The notes beneath the pieces are model-generated. The model was not told where the DNA came from, did not search any database, and saw nothing but the letters and a program-made list of their open reading frames with translations. From assembly GCF_014648995.1 (NCBI RefSeq), contig NZ_BMSE01000007.1, positions 62,001 to 126,000 of the forward strand: DNA of 64,000 bases, read 5' to 3'. Below, one piece after another: positions 16,103 through 24,683 of the stretch. This DNA comes from Streptomyces massasporeus (GTDB lineage: Bacteria; Actinomycetota; Actinomycetes; Streptomycetales; Streptomycetaceae). The position numbers and the translations under genes were made by a program. Every line of letters starts with the position of its first letter. Positions within the stretch are counted from its first letter, which is position 1.

Positions 16103-19100
16103 CTACACGGGGGTGATGCTCACCTCGTCGAACTCGGTGGTGCTGCGGGCCAGGGGGTCGCGGGAGCAGACCACGAGGCCCACGTAATAGGGGGCGTCAC
16201 CAAAGCCGGGGATGTCTCCCTCGGCGAGGGGGGTCCAGGTGGCGCCGTCGTCGGTCGAGGCGGATGCGGTGAAGTGCGTCCCGGTGCGCTTCAGCCGCAG
16301 CAGGCAGGGGGCGGTGACCGCCGCGTTGCCGGTGAACGTGGACTTTCCGGCGACGGTCGGGCGCAGCATCAGCTGGGCGCCCGTGCCGCCGGTGACGATC
16401 GCCCCGGCCGCCTGGTCGAACGGCGACAGGGACTTGGCCATGAGCAGGCCGACCCGGTCGCCGGTGGCTCCGGCGCGGGAGACCATGCGGGCGGTGACCT
16501 CGCAGTCGCCGCTGACGGGCCGTCGTACGAACTGACCCGTCATGCCCTGGTTGTTGACGGTGAGGTCGGTCCCGGCGCCCCGCACCACGAAGGTCCCGTC
16601 CGCGTGGGCGGTGCTGCCGGGGGTCTGGACGGCGACCACGCCGAGGGTGCCGTGGGCGCGGTCGTCGAGGATGACGTCGCCCAGGTCGCCGTGGCTCCAG
16701 GGCGCGGGCGGCGGGGTGCCGACCGTGAGGGTGAGCGTGGCGGTGGCGTCTCCGGCGGCGTTGCCCGCGGTGGTGGTGACGGTGAACTCGCCGGTGCGGG
16801 TGGGTTTTCCGGAGATCAGGCCGGTGCGCCGGTCGAGGCGCAGTCCGTCGGGCAGCCCCTTGGCGGTGAAGCGGACGGGCTGGTGCGTGGCGCGCAGGAG
16901 GTGCTGGAAGGGGGCGCCCCTGTTCGCGAACGCCAGGGTGGGCGAGGTGAGTTGCGGCGTGCCGGGCGTCGGCATGGCCGCCTTCGCCGGAGCCGACCGC
17001 GGGCCGCGTCCGGCGCAGCTCGTCTTCGCCACGGCGTAGTGGTACGTCGTACCGGGCCTGCCCGTCGCGTCGGCGTAGCGGATGCGGGTGCCGAAGCCCA
17101 CGGGTCCGATGCCGGTCGCGAGGGTCGCGAACGGCCCCTTCGCGGAGGTGGAGCGCAGCACCGTGTAGCGGGCCGACAGGTCCGGGTCGGTCCAGGCCAG
17201 CTCGACGGCGTCGGCGCCCTGAGTGGCCCGCAGGTCGGTCGCGGCCCGGGCCGGGCGCGGCACGGACCAGATGTCGCCGCCCGTGCGGGAGATGACGCTG
17301 ACGTTGTCGAAGGCGCCGGTGCCGGTCTCGGCGTAGTCCTCGTCGACGCCGAGGCAGGAGGTGAGAGTGAGACCGACGTGGGCCGTCCTTCCCAACTCGA
17401 CCTTGCTGGTGCCGACTTCGGTCCAGCGGACGCCGTCCGGGGAGATGGCCCCGGTGCAGCGGTCGCCCCGGCGGGTCACCCGGACCCAGTAGGGCATGCG
17501 CAGCCGGTAACCGTCGCCCGCGCCCTCGACGTACGGGGCCTGAAGCGGGGTCGCCGATTCGGGGAGGCCGCCGAGGGAGGAGATCGGGAAGGCGGCGCCG
17601 GTGGTGAGGGTCTGCTGCTGCGACGGCGGCACGGGGGTGCTGCCGGTGCCCCGGACCGCTCCCCCGGTCTTCGCCCGTACGCTCCACACCCCGCTCCAGG
17701 TGTGCGGCGGCAGACCCTGGATCAGCATGGCCGCATGGGCGGCGTCCGCGTCCAGGGCGGCCCGCACGGTGACACCGATCTTGGAGTACTGGGAGCTGAG
17801 CGGCCACACGATCCGGGCCGTGACCGTGCCGTCGCCGCGCAGGGGCAGGTGCACCAGCCGCTGGGTGTCGGCAGTGCCGGACGCCTCCAGCACGAACCGC
17901 TCCCCGTCGAAGAGGGCCGAGCCTGGGATCTTCACGTCACCGACGTCCCGGGTGGACCAGGGGCCGGGAAGCCCCGGGACCGCAGCCGCCCAGGCGGAAC
18001 TTTCGCTCTTGCCATGGGAGTTGCTCGCTACGACCGTGTAGTAGGACGTGCGTCCGGAGCGGGCCCGGTCGTCGGTGTACGTCGGCTCGGTGACACCGGT
18101 CGCGAGCTTCTCGTACGGCCCGTCGGCGCCGGCGGCCCGCAGGACGGTGTACGAATCGGCCCATGCCGAGGGCAGCCAGGCCAGCGTGACGGACCTGTCG
18201 CCGCCGACCGCCGTGACGCCGGCCGGAGCCGTGGGCACGGACGGCGACGGGGCCCTCGTACCGGCGAAGGTGAGGGTGCCCCAGCTGGGCAGGTCGTCGT
18301 TGCTGCCCTCCACGACGCGGGCGCCGCCGCTGCCGCGGAAGACGGCCGCCTTGGTGTACGGCGCTTCCAGGCCGCGCACGCCCGCGTAGTGCGCGTACGC
18401 CATCTCGTAGATCGGGGGCAGCGTGCCGCGCCCGACCGCCGAGACGTACGTCTTGATGTACTTGCCGGTGCGGTCCAGGTCGGGCACGAAGGGGACGTCG
18501 CCGCCGAGGTTGTAGCGGGCGGCGTACTCGATGTTCTTCAGCAGCCGGTTTCCGTCGAAGGCGTACAGGTCGACGCCCTGGTTCCAGGCGACCTGCGCGG
18601 CGTCCGTGAGCAGGCCGACCGCGAGTTGCTCGTGGCCCTGGTCGCGCCCGGACTCCTGCCCCTGTCCGGCGTCCGTGACGATGCGGTGCGGGACGCTGCC
18701 GTTGCCGGCCCCGGCGGCGGCGAAGCGCAGCGCGTCCTCGAAAAGGGTGGGCTCCTCGCAGAACACGCCGATGGCGAGGATCGTCTGGACGGAGGTCAGG
18801 TCCCAGTTGCCGTTGGCGTAGAGCATGTAGCCGGAGATGGCGGGATACCAGACGCGCAGAAACGATTCCTTGCAGCGCGCGACGTCCTCCTTCGCCCAGC
18901 CGTCGTAACCGGTGTACTGGAGCAACTCGGCCGCGTTGACGAACTTGAAGGCCTGCAGTCCGGCGCCGAGTGGCCCGTCCGCTCCGGTGATGGCGGTGAG
19001 GGAGACGGACCAGGCGTTGAGGATGTCCCGGGACTTGTCCGCGTAGACGCGCTCGCCGGTGATGCACCACATGAGCGCGGTCTGGTAGGCGGCGGCCGAG

Positions 19101-19486
19101 TCGGCGACGGCCTGGTTCTGGAAGTTGGTGGGGCCGCGGCCCCAGGTGGTGATCTGGCCGGTGTTCTGGACGGTGTACGTCGCCTTCGAGCGCGCGTGGG
19201 CGGCCAGGGCGAGGTAGCCGTCGTAGATCGGGGTTTCCTTGGCGGCGACGGCGGCCTTCATCCGGGCCAGGTCGGCGGCGCTGTGCAGCAGGCCGGGGTG
19301 CGTGAAGGCGCGTGGTGCCGTGACGTCCCGGCCGACGGCCCGGGCCGTGCCGGGGACGAGCAGTCCGCTCGCGCCCGACGCCAGCAGCAGGGCTGCGGCA
19401 CCGCCCAGGAAGCCGCGGCGGCTCGGTGCGGTGGGTCTCATGAGGCTGGTGCTCACGGGGTGCGTGTGCGTGGGGTCGGTGCTCAT
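16103..19486 (-). CDS. Large secreted multidomain alginate-lyase-family protein
   Basis: This 1127-residue protein has a Tat signal (PSRRGFLGGAAALLL), then an alginate-lyase-type domain (about residues 55-400) with GNWDLTSVQTILAIGVF and QESGRDQGHEQLAVGLL. A fibronectin-III domain follows (about 420-510), then a concanavalin-like/DUF1349-type sandwich (about 520-735, DVGDVKIPGSA), a second FN3 (about 745-845) and a putative-Ig (He_PIG-type) domain with LPDGLRLDRRTGLISGKPT (about 850-915). A second DUF1349-like sandwich forms the end (DLGDVILDDRAHG onward). The C-terminal modules probably bind carbohydrate. Its start overlaps the stop of the GH28-like gene (ATGA), so translation is coupled. It probably depolymerises an acidic plant or algal polysaccharide outside the cell. 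Confidence 0.82.
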   Translation of the reverse strand: MSTDPTHTHPVSTSLMRPTAPSRRGFLGGAAALLLASGASGLLVPGTARAVGRDVTAPRAFTHPGLLHSAADLARMKAAVAAKETPIYDGYLALAAHARSKATYTVQNTGQITTWGRGPTNFQNQAVADSAAAYQTALMWCITGERVYADKSRDILNAWSVSLTAITGADGPLGAGLQAFKFVNAAELLQYTGYDGWAKEDVARCKESFLRVWYPAISGYMLYANGNWDLTSVQTILAIGVFCEEPTLFEDALRFAAAGAGNGSVPHRIVTDAGQGQESGRDQGHEQLAVGLLTDAAQVAWNQGVDLYAFDGNRLLKNIEYAARYNLGGDVPFVPDLDRTGKYIKTYVSAVGRGTLPPIYEMAYAHYAGVRGLEAPYTKAAVFRGSGGARVVEGSNDDLPSWGTLTFAGTRAPSPSVPTAPAGVTAVGGDRSVTLAWLPSAWADSYTVLRAAGADGPYEKLATGVTEPTYTDDRARSGRTSYYTVVASNSHGKSESSAWAAAVPGLPGPWSTRDVGDVKIPGSALFDGERFVLEASGTADTQRLVHLPLRGDGTVTARIVWPLSSQYSKIGVTVRAALDADAAHAAMLIQGLPPHTWSGVWSVRAKTGGAVRGTGSTPVPPSQQQTLTTGAAFPISSLGGLPESATPLQAPYVEGAGDGYRLRMPYWVRVTRRGDRCTGAISPDGVRWTEVGTSKVELGRTAHVGLTLTSCLGVDEDYAETGTGAFDNVSVISRTGGDIWSVPRPARAATDLRATQGADAVELAWTDPDLSARYTVLRSTSAKGPFATLATGIGPVGFGTRIRYADATGRPGTTYHYAVAKTSCAGRGPRSAPAKAAMPTPGTPQLTSPTLAFANRGAPFQHLLRATHQPVRFTAKGLPDGLRLDRRTGLISGKPTRTGEFTVTTTAGNAAGDATATLTLTVGTPPPAPWSHGDLGDVILDDRAHGTLGVVAVQTPGSTAHADGTFVVRGAGTDLTVNNQGMTGQFVRRPVSGDCEVTARMVSRAGATGDRVGLLMAKSLSPFDQAAGAIVTGGTGAQLMLRPTVAGKSTFTGNAAVTAPCLLRLKRTGTHFTASASTDDGATWTPLAEGDIPGFGDAPYYVGLVVCSRDPLARSTTEFDEVSITPV

Positions 19487-21003
19487 GACGCGGCGGCCGC
19501 CTCGGCGGTGGTGAGGAACTTCAGGTTCAGCACGTGCTCGTTGGCGTGCATCGGGATGGTGTCGGTGGTGAGGTACCAGGTCGGCTTCTTCATCGAGTCG
19601 GCGATGACCGTGCCGTTGACCACGAGGTTCTCGAACGTGACGTCCTTGATGGCGTGCTTGGCGTCATAGCCGAGCAGCAGGCAGGTGGCGAGCGGCTTGC
19701 CCGTGTAGGAGAGGTCCTTGACGTAGACGCCCTGGATGCCGCGGCCGACCGAGGTGTTGTACTTCGTGTTGTACATGACCCGCATGTGGATGAGCTGGCC
19801 CCAGCGGAAGTCCTCGACGCGGACGTCGTCCACCTTGACGTTCTTGATGAGGTTGCTGTCGCCCGGGTTGAGGGCGATGCAGCCCTGGTAGCCCATCTGG
19901 GGCTCGCGGTGGTCGCAGATGTCGAGGTTCTTGAAGGTGAGGTTCTTCAGCACCTCGGGGTTGTCGCTGTTGCCGTGCGTCCCGACGTTGATGGGGTGCG
20001 CGACGTCCGCCCACAGGGTGGAGTTGCGGACGGTGATGTTCGTGGTGTCGCCGTAGTACTCCCAGCGGTGGGTGTAGATGGCGATGCAGTCGTCGGAGTT
20101 GCGCATGAAGACGCCGTCGATGACGACGTTGCTGGAGCAGAAGACGTCGATGCCGTCGCCCCAGCCCTTGGAGCTGAAGGAGCCGAGGCCCTTGATGGTG
20201 ACGCCGGTGGCCTCGCCGAGCTGGACGGCGTAGCCGTTCGGGTTGAGCACGGTGACGGCGCCGATGGAGATGTTCCGCGAGCTCTCGACGAGGGCGCCGC
20301 CGGCCGCGGTCCCGGCGAGCACACCACGGCCGGCGATCCCCGCGTGCTCCACGTTGCGGAAGACGACCGTCGCCTTGAGGACGGCGCCGCCGTCGAGGTA
20401 CACGGTCTTGCCCGAGGGGACGTTCAGATAGCCGTCGGCGGTGGTGTGGACGCCCGGCCCGTAGTAGAGGACGTTCGGGTCGTCCTGCGCGGGCCTCTTC
20501 TTCTCGATCGCGCGGGCGAACAGGTGGAGACAGTCGAAGATGTCGTCGTTGATCTGCACGACGACGTTGCGCGGCCGGTCCAGCGTGAAGCGCAGGGTGT
20601 CTCCCCCCACTTCGGGCTTGATGCCGTAGGAGTCCGGTCTCACCCGGACCTTGGTGGTGCCGCCCTTGAGGTAGGTGACCTCGACCTCGACGGATCCCTG
20701 GAAGTCGAAGTACGCCAGAGACGAGTTGTAGATCTTGCTGGAGCCGGTGGTCGGGTTGATCTCCCCGAGCTGGGGCCGCCAGATGTCCAGCGTCTGCCAC
20801 TCGCCGTCGGGGGCGGTGCGCACCCGCACCTTGAAGCTGGTGTTGGTCGGCATGGCGGACGGGCGGGGGTAGGCCACCAGCTTCGGGGCGACGGCGGCCT
20901 CGTCGGCCCGGGCGGCGGTCGCCGTCAGGTTGGAGAGCCCGGCGGCGAGGACGGTGGCACCGGCGGCCTGGAGGGCGTTGCGGCGGGACAGGGACGGGGA
21001 CAT
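19483..21003 (-). CDS. Secreted right-handed beta-helix glycoside hydrolase (GH28-like)
   Basis: This 506-residue protein has a Tat-like signal (LSRRNALQAAGATVLAAGLS), an N-terminal beta domain (about 40-140) and then a pectin-lyase-fold helix. GH28-type active-site stretches are visible: SKGWGDGIDVFCSSNVVIDG, MRNSDDCIAIYTHRW (the Asp pair) and NVGTHGNSDN (a GHG-like turn). GH28 enzymes hydrolyse polygalacturonan-type chains, although the related GH49/dextranase fold cannot be ruled out. AAGGAG lies 7 bases before ATG 21003. The gene follows the ABC permease by 41 bp and overlaps the next lyase gene, so it belongs to the same operon. Confidence 0.82.
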   Translation of the reverse strand: MSPSLSRRNALQAAGATVLAAGLSNLTATAARADEAAVAPKLVAYPRPSAMPTNTSFKVRVRTAPDGEWQTLDIWRPQLGEINPTTGSSKIYNSSLAYFDFQGSVEVEVTYLKGGTTKVRVRPDSYGIKPEVGGDTLRFTLDRPRNVVVQINDDIFDCLHLFARAIEKKRPAQDDPNVLYYGPGVHTTADGYLNVPSGKTVYLDGGAVLKATVVFRNVEHAGIAGRGVLAGTAAGGALVESSRNISIGAVTVLNPNGYAVQLGEATGVTIKGLGSFSSKGWGDGIDVFCSSNVVIDGVFMRNSDDCIAIYTHRWEYYGDTTNITVRNSTLWADVAHPINVGTHGNSDNPEVLKNLTFKNLDICDHREPQMGYQGCIALNPGDSNLIKNVKVDDVRVEDFRWGQLIHMRVMYNTKYNTSVGRGIQGVYVKDLSYTGKPLATCLLLGYDAKHAIKDVTFENLVVNGTVIADSMKKPTWYLTTDTIPMHANEHVLNLKFLTTAEAAAAS

Positions 21004-21044
21004 CTGCGACTCCTTGCGAGCAATGAACAGGGTGAAGTGCAGGG

Positions 21045-21908
21045 CTACTTGAGGCCGGAGGTGGACATCCCGGCGACGAAGCCGCGCTGGGCGATCAGGA
21101 AGATCAGCAGGATCGGCACGACGTACATCACGGAGGCGGTGGCCTGGAGATTGGCCACGGGGGTGCCCGCGGAGGTGACGTAGGTGGACATGACCGCCAC
21201 CGCGAGGGTGGACCGGTCGGTGGAGAGCAGCAGCTGGGGGGCGATGTAGTCGCCCCAGGACCAGGTGAAGGCGATCACGAAGCTCGCGGACAGCACCGGC
21301 CAGGACTGGGGCAGGAAAATCCGCCAGAAAATGGTGCCGTAACCGCAGCCGTCGACGATCGCGGCCTCCTCCAGCTCCCGGGGCAGTCCGGCGAAGAACT
21401 GACGGAAGAGGAAGACGAGATAGGGGGCTGCGGCCAGACCCCACAGCACCCACGGCCAGTATGTGTCGACCATGCCGAGCTTCGCGAAGATCAGGTAGGT
21501 CGGCAGCAGCGTGATCATCTGCGGCAGCATCATCGAACCGATGAGGACGCCGAACAGCGTCTTCTTTCCGGGAGCCTCCAGCCGGGCGAAGCCGAAGCCG
21601 ACCCAGGCGGAGCTGAGGGTGACGAGGGTGGCGTAGATGAGAGCGATGACCAGGGAGTTGCGGGCGTAGCCGAGGAAGTCGATCAGGTTGAAGGCGTCCG
21701 CGAAGTTGTGCCACTGGACGTGGGCGGGCAGCCAGTGCACGGGTGAGGCGGCCAGTTCCGCCGGGGTCTTCAGGCCGCTGAGGACCAGCCAGCCGAAGGG
21801 GCCGATGAACAGGCCGGTGACGGCGACGAGGACCGTGTAGAGGACCAGCCGGTCGACGCGTATCCGCACCCGGGGCGCGGGCTCGGGGGTCACTCTGGTG
21901 GCGGTCAC
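21045..21908 (-). CDS. Carbohydrate ABC transporter permease (MalG-type)
   Basis: This 287-residue permease has six predicted membrane helices and the EAA-loop ELEEAAIVDGCGYGTIFWRIFLPQ, which docks the ATPase. It ends RGFVAGMSTSGLK, as in MalG/CUT1-type permeases. The start is GTG 21908, overlapping the stop of the preceding permease (GTGA). Together with its partner it forms the membrane channel of an oligosaccharide importer. No ATPase gene lies in the operon. In Streptomyces the shared ATPase MsiK usually serves such importers. Confidence 0.9.
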   Translation of the reverse strand: MTATRVTPEPAPRVRIRVDRLVLYTVLVAVTGLFIGPFGWLVLSGLKTPAELAASPVHWLPAHVQWHNFADAFNLIDFLGYARNSLVIALIYATLVTLSSAWVGFGFARLEAPGKKTLFGVLIGSMMLPQMITLLPTYLIFAKLGMVDTYWPWVLWGLAAAPYLVFLFRQFFAGLPRELEEAAIVDGCGYGTIFWRIFLPQSWPVLSASFVIAFTWSWGDYIAPQLLLSTDRSTLAVAVMSTYVTSAGTPVANLQATASVMYVVPILLIFLIAQRGFVAGMSTSGLK

Positions 21909-22900
21909 TTCTTCGCCTCCGGGTCGACGTTGTAGAACACCACGCCGGACGTGAACCTGAAGATGAGCCCGGTGGCGATGAGGATCAGGACGAAGAGCAC
22001 CCACAGCAGTGCGGACGCGTAGCCGTAGCGGCCGAGCGCGAAGTACTGCGAGAACACGTGCATCATGTAGAGGTAGTTGGACTGCGGCAGCGCGGTGACG
22101 CCCGCGGTGGTGCCGTCCGGGGTCAGCAGCAGCGGCATGATGGTCTGCACGGACGCGATCACACCGGTGACCGTCTGGAAGAGCAGCACCGGCGACAGCA
22201 GCGGCACGGTGATGCTGCGAAAGGTCCGCCAGGCGCTCGCCCCGTCGATCCGGGCGGCCTCGTGCAGTTCGCGAGGCACGTCCTGAAGCCCTGCCAGCGA
22301 GATGATCATGACGTTTCCGGCGGCCCACAACACGCTCATCAGCAGCACGTAGCGGGCGTAGGGGTCGGCGAGCCAGCCGAGCGCGTCGAAGCCGAAGAGG
22401 GTGAGGGCACCGTTCGCGGCACCGGAGTTCTGGTCGAAGAGCGCCTTGAAGGTGAGGCCGGCGCCGACCGGCGGCACCACAGCCGGCAGATAGAGCAGGG
22501 TGCGGAACAGCCCGCGCGCTTTGATCGGCCGGTTGACCAGGACGGCCAGTCCGAGCCCCGCGAGGATCGACAACGGCACCGAGGTGATCGCGAACAGGCC
22601 CGTACGGCCCAGGGACTTCCAGGTCTGCGGATCGGAGAACAGCTCGCTGTAGTTACCGAGGCCGACATAGCGCCAGTGCGGCGAGATGCCGTCGTACGTG
22701 GTGAAGCTCAGCCACAGCGCGTACGCCATCGGCACGACGGTCAGCAGCAGGAAGCCGGTGATCCACGGCGCAGTGAACAGGTAGAAAGCGCGATGCCTGC
22801 GGCCGGTCATGGAGATCCGGGGCCGTGCGGCCGGTGTCGTGCGGGCGGTGCTCGCGTCCGTTCCGGGCCTGCCCGTGACGGATATCTGGTCGACCGTCAT
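21905..22900 (-). CDS. Carbohydrate ABC transporter permease (MalF-type)
   Basis: This 331-residue permease has a first helix FYLFTAPWITGFLLLTVVP, about six helices in all, and an EAA-loop ELHEAARIDGASAWRTFRSI. It is typical of CUT1-family sugar permeases. The ATG overlaps the stop of the solute-binding-protein gene by 4 bp (ATGA), and its own stop overlaps the next permease, so the three are translated together. The substrate is probably an oligosaccharide released by the secreted lyase and hydrolase encoded downstream. Confidence 0.9.
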   Translation of the reverse strand: MTVDQISVTGRPGTDASTARTTPAARPRISMTGRRHRAFYLFTAPWITGFLLLTVVPMAYALWLSFTTYDGISPHWRYVGLGNYSELFSDPQTWKSLGRTGLFAITSVPLSILAGLGLAVLVNRPIKARGLFRTLLYLPAVVPPVGAGLTFKALFDQNSGAANGALTLFGFDALGWLADPYARYVLLMSVLWAAGNVMIISLAGLQDVPRELHEAARIDGASAWRTFRSITVPLLSPVLLFQTVTGVIASVQTIMPLLLTPDGTTAGVTALPQSNYLYMMHVFSQYFALGRYGYASALLWVLFVLILIATGLIFRFTSGVVFYNVDPEAKK

Positions 22901-24267
22901 CCCACCTGCTCCTTACCGCGCTTCAGCTGCTCGTTCATGACGGAGTTCAGGCGGCCCGCGAGGGTGTCTACGGACAGGTGGCCGTTCATCGCGGCCGGTG
23001 CCTCCTGGTTGAAGAGGGCGTAGAGCGAGTCCGCCGAGGCGTAGGGCGTGAAGGCGATCACCGAGAAGTGCTTCAGCTCGGCGTTCTGCACCTTCAGCAC
23101 CCGCTTCTGGTAGTCCTCCTGGGCGGGCATCAGCGAGCGCAGGGACTTCAGGGTGGGGATGCCCCAGCCGCCGGAGGCGCGGGCCTTGGCCGGCCCCTCG
23201 CCGAAGAACCATTCGAAGACCCGCCAGGCGGCGTCCTTGTTCCGCGCCCTCTTCGGCATCCAGAACCCGGTGCCCGCCTGGCAGGGGCTGACCCGGCGGC
23301 CGCCCGCGAAGAGCGGGGCCGGGGCGAGGCGCGAGAGGGGCGCCAGCTTCTTGTCGGTGTTGATCAGGCCGCCGAGCCAGTAGCCCGAGTTGGACATGGC
23401 CATCCGGTGCGCCTGGTAGGTGGGGCCGTCCCAGGCGTTGGGGTCGGGCTGGACGATGCTCGGCCCGACCCTGCTCCGGCCGTACTCGACGTACCAAGCC
23501 AGGGCCTTGCGGGCCTCGGGGGTGGTGAAGTCGATCCGGGAGAAGTCGTCGCTGAAGAGACTGCCTCCGGCGGACGCGGTCAGGCTCGCCAGCAGGTTGG
23601 GGGTGAGCACGCCCTGGTAACTGCCGCCGAAAACGATCGTCTGGCCGTTCCTGCGCCGGGTGAGCCGCTCGGCGCTCTCCAGCCACTCCTCGTAGGTGAC
23701 CGGCTCGGTCTCCGGCGGGTAGTCGACGCCCGCCGTGTCGAAGAGGGCGGTGTTGTACCAGAACATGGAGTCCTGCGAGAAGTCCTTCGCCATGCCGTAG
23801 CGGGGGCCCTTGCCCTGGGTCCGGCCGTCGTAGCGCCACAGGTCGTTGACCGGGTCGAGGTCGCTGGAGGTGAGGACGCCGCTGCGGGCGAAGTAGGGGT
23901 CCAGGTCCTCCATCACGTCGCGTGCCGCGAAGTAGGGCGCGTCGGTGGCGCCGACGCCGCGCACCAGGTCGGGCGGGGCGCCGTTGGTCATCATGCCGAT
24001 GAGTTTGGTGATGTCGTACCGCACCGTGACGATCTTGACGCCGATGTCCTTCTGGGCCTGCCGGATCAGCTCCGGGGAGATGTCATCGGGCTTGGCCATC
24101 ACCGTGACGGTCTCGCCGTCGCCGCTGACACCGCTGGAGACGCGCATCGCGCAGCCGCTCAGTGACGCCGCGCCGGTCGCGGCACCGGCTGCCGAGAGGG
24201 CGAGGAATCGGCGGCGGCTCAGGGAAGCACCAGCACGGCCCAGGGAAGTACCAGCACGTGGGTGCAT
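22897..24267 (-). CDS. Extracellular solute-binding lipoprotein of a carbohydrate ABC importer
   Basis: This 456-residue family-1 solute-binding protein has a twin-arginine signal (SRRRFLALSAAG) ending in a lipobox LSGC with lipid-modified Cys near residue 39. The mature domain has the usual two-lobe pattern: VTVMAKPDDISPE, FSQDSMFWYNTALFDTAG and PPETEPVTYEEW. It captures the substrate at the membrane and hands it to the two permeases that follow. It is first in the operon, and LacI-type palindromes lie 76-176 bp upstream of its start, so expression is probably induced by the sugar. Confidence 0.9.
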   Translation of the reverse strand: MHPRAGTSLGRAGASLSRRRFLALSAAGAATGAASLSGCAMRVSSGVSGDGETVTVMAKPDDISPELIRQAQKDIGVKIVTVRYDITKLIGMMTNGAPPDLVRGVGATDAPYFAARDVMEDLDPYFARSGVLTSSDLDPVNDLWRYDGRTQGKGPRYGMAKDFSQDSMFWYNTALFDTAGVDYPPETEPVTYEEWLESAERLTRRRNGQTIVFGGSYQGVLTPNLLASLTASAGGSLFSDDFSRIDFTTPEARKALAWYVEYGRSRVGPSIVQPDPNAWDGPTYQAHRMAMSNSGYWLGGLINTDKKLAPLSRLAPAPLFAGGRRVSPCQAGTGFWMPKRARNKDAAWRVFEWFFGEGPAKARASGGWGIPTLKSLRSLMPAQEDYQKRVLKVQNAELKHFSVIAFTPYASADSLYALFNQEAPAAMNGHLSVDTLAGRLNSVMNEQLKRGKEQVG

Positions 24268-24342
24268 GAACGCACCACCTCCTGCTCTTGCCGTTCGAAA
24301 TACCGGTCAGGGGTCGGGAAGTCGACCGAAGAGGAACGCATA

Positions 24343-24356
24343 GCAACCGGTTGTTG
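24343..24356. promoter_or_regulatory. LacI-type operator candidate (CAACCGGTTG)
   Basis: The perfect 10-bp palindrome caaccggttg lies at 24344-24353 within gcaaccggttgttg, 76 bp upstream of the solute-binding-protein start. The core matches the sites at 3425 and 24430. Confidence 0.6.
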
Positions 24357-24429
24357 TGCGTGGGCAGAGCTTCTTCCGGCCGGGATGGCACGTCAAGGGC
24401 CTGGGCGATTTTCGAAAAGAGTATGAGTC

Positions 24430-24443
24430 GGGAACCGGTTGCT
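24430..24443. promoter_or_regulatory. LacI-type operator candidate, identical to the site at 3425
   Basis: The 14-bp gggaaccggttgct is base-for-base the same as 3425-3438 upstream of LacI-1. It lies 87 bp from the site at 24343, a spacing that would allow looping by a tetramer or cooperative dimers. Confidence 0.6.
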
Positions 24444-24637
24444 GCCAGGGCCTTTGTCCCTGCGTAGCACCACTGACGGCCCACCTGGGACTGCCCCTTC
24501 GCCACCGAAACAGTAGTAATCGATTTCCGGAAACAGACGCACACCGTGGCTACCACTCCGGAGTCACCGTGGCCCGGCCCCTCAAAAGCTCGCACCAACC
24601 GGGCGATTGACCATCGCTTCCCGACGGATCTACGGTA

Positions 24638-24661
24638 GAAGGCGCTTTCTGAAACTGTTTC
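24638..24661. promoter_or_regulatory. Two adjacent palindromes before the dehydrogenase gene
   Basis: The sequence agaaggcgctttctg is followed directly by the perfect palindrome gaaactgtttc (24651-24661), 22 bp before the start at 24684. The first element matches 33042-33056 upstream of LacI-3 at 13 of 15 positions, so LacI-3 may control this gene. Confidence 0.5.
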
Positions 24662-24683
24662 CATCCCCTGCTCCAGGAGAGTC

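Larger units (their letters stand above)
24268..24683. promoter_or_regulatory. Divergent regulatory region between ABC operon and dehydrogenase gene
   Basis: This 416-bp region serves two divergent promoters and holds at least four palindromic sites: caaccggttg at 24344, gaaccggttg at 24432, the near-palindrome gaaggcgctttc at 24639 and gaaactgtttc at 24651. No coding sequence is supported. The left two sites belong naturally to the ABC operon and the right two to the dehydrogenase gene. Confidence 0.6.

Noticed and set aside
16079..19669. A 1196-codon plus-strand open frame
   Set aside because: It is the mirror of the multidomain lyase gene, which has a signal peptide and recognisable domains. 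The plus-strand translation is Gly/Arg-rich without any motif.
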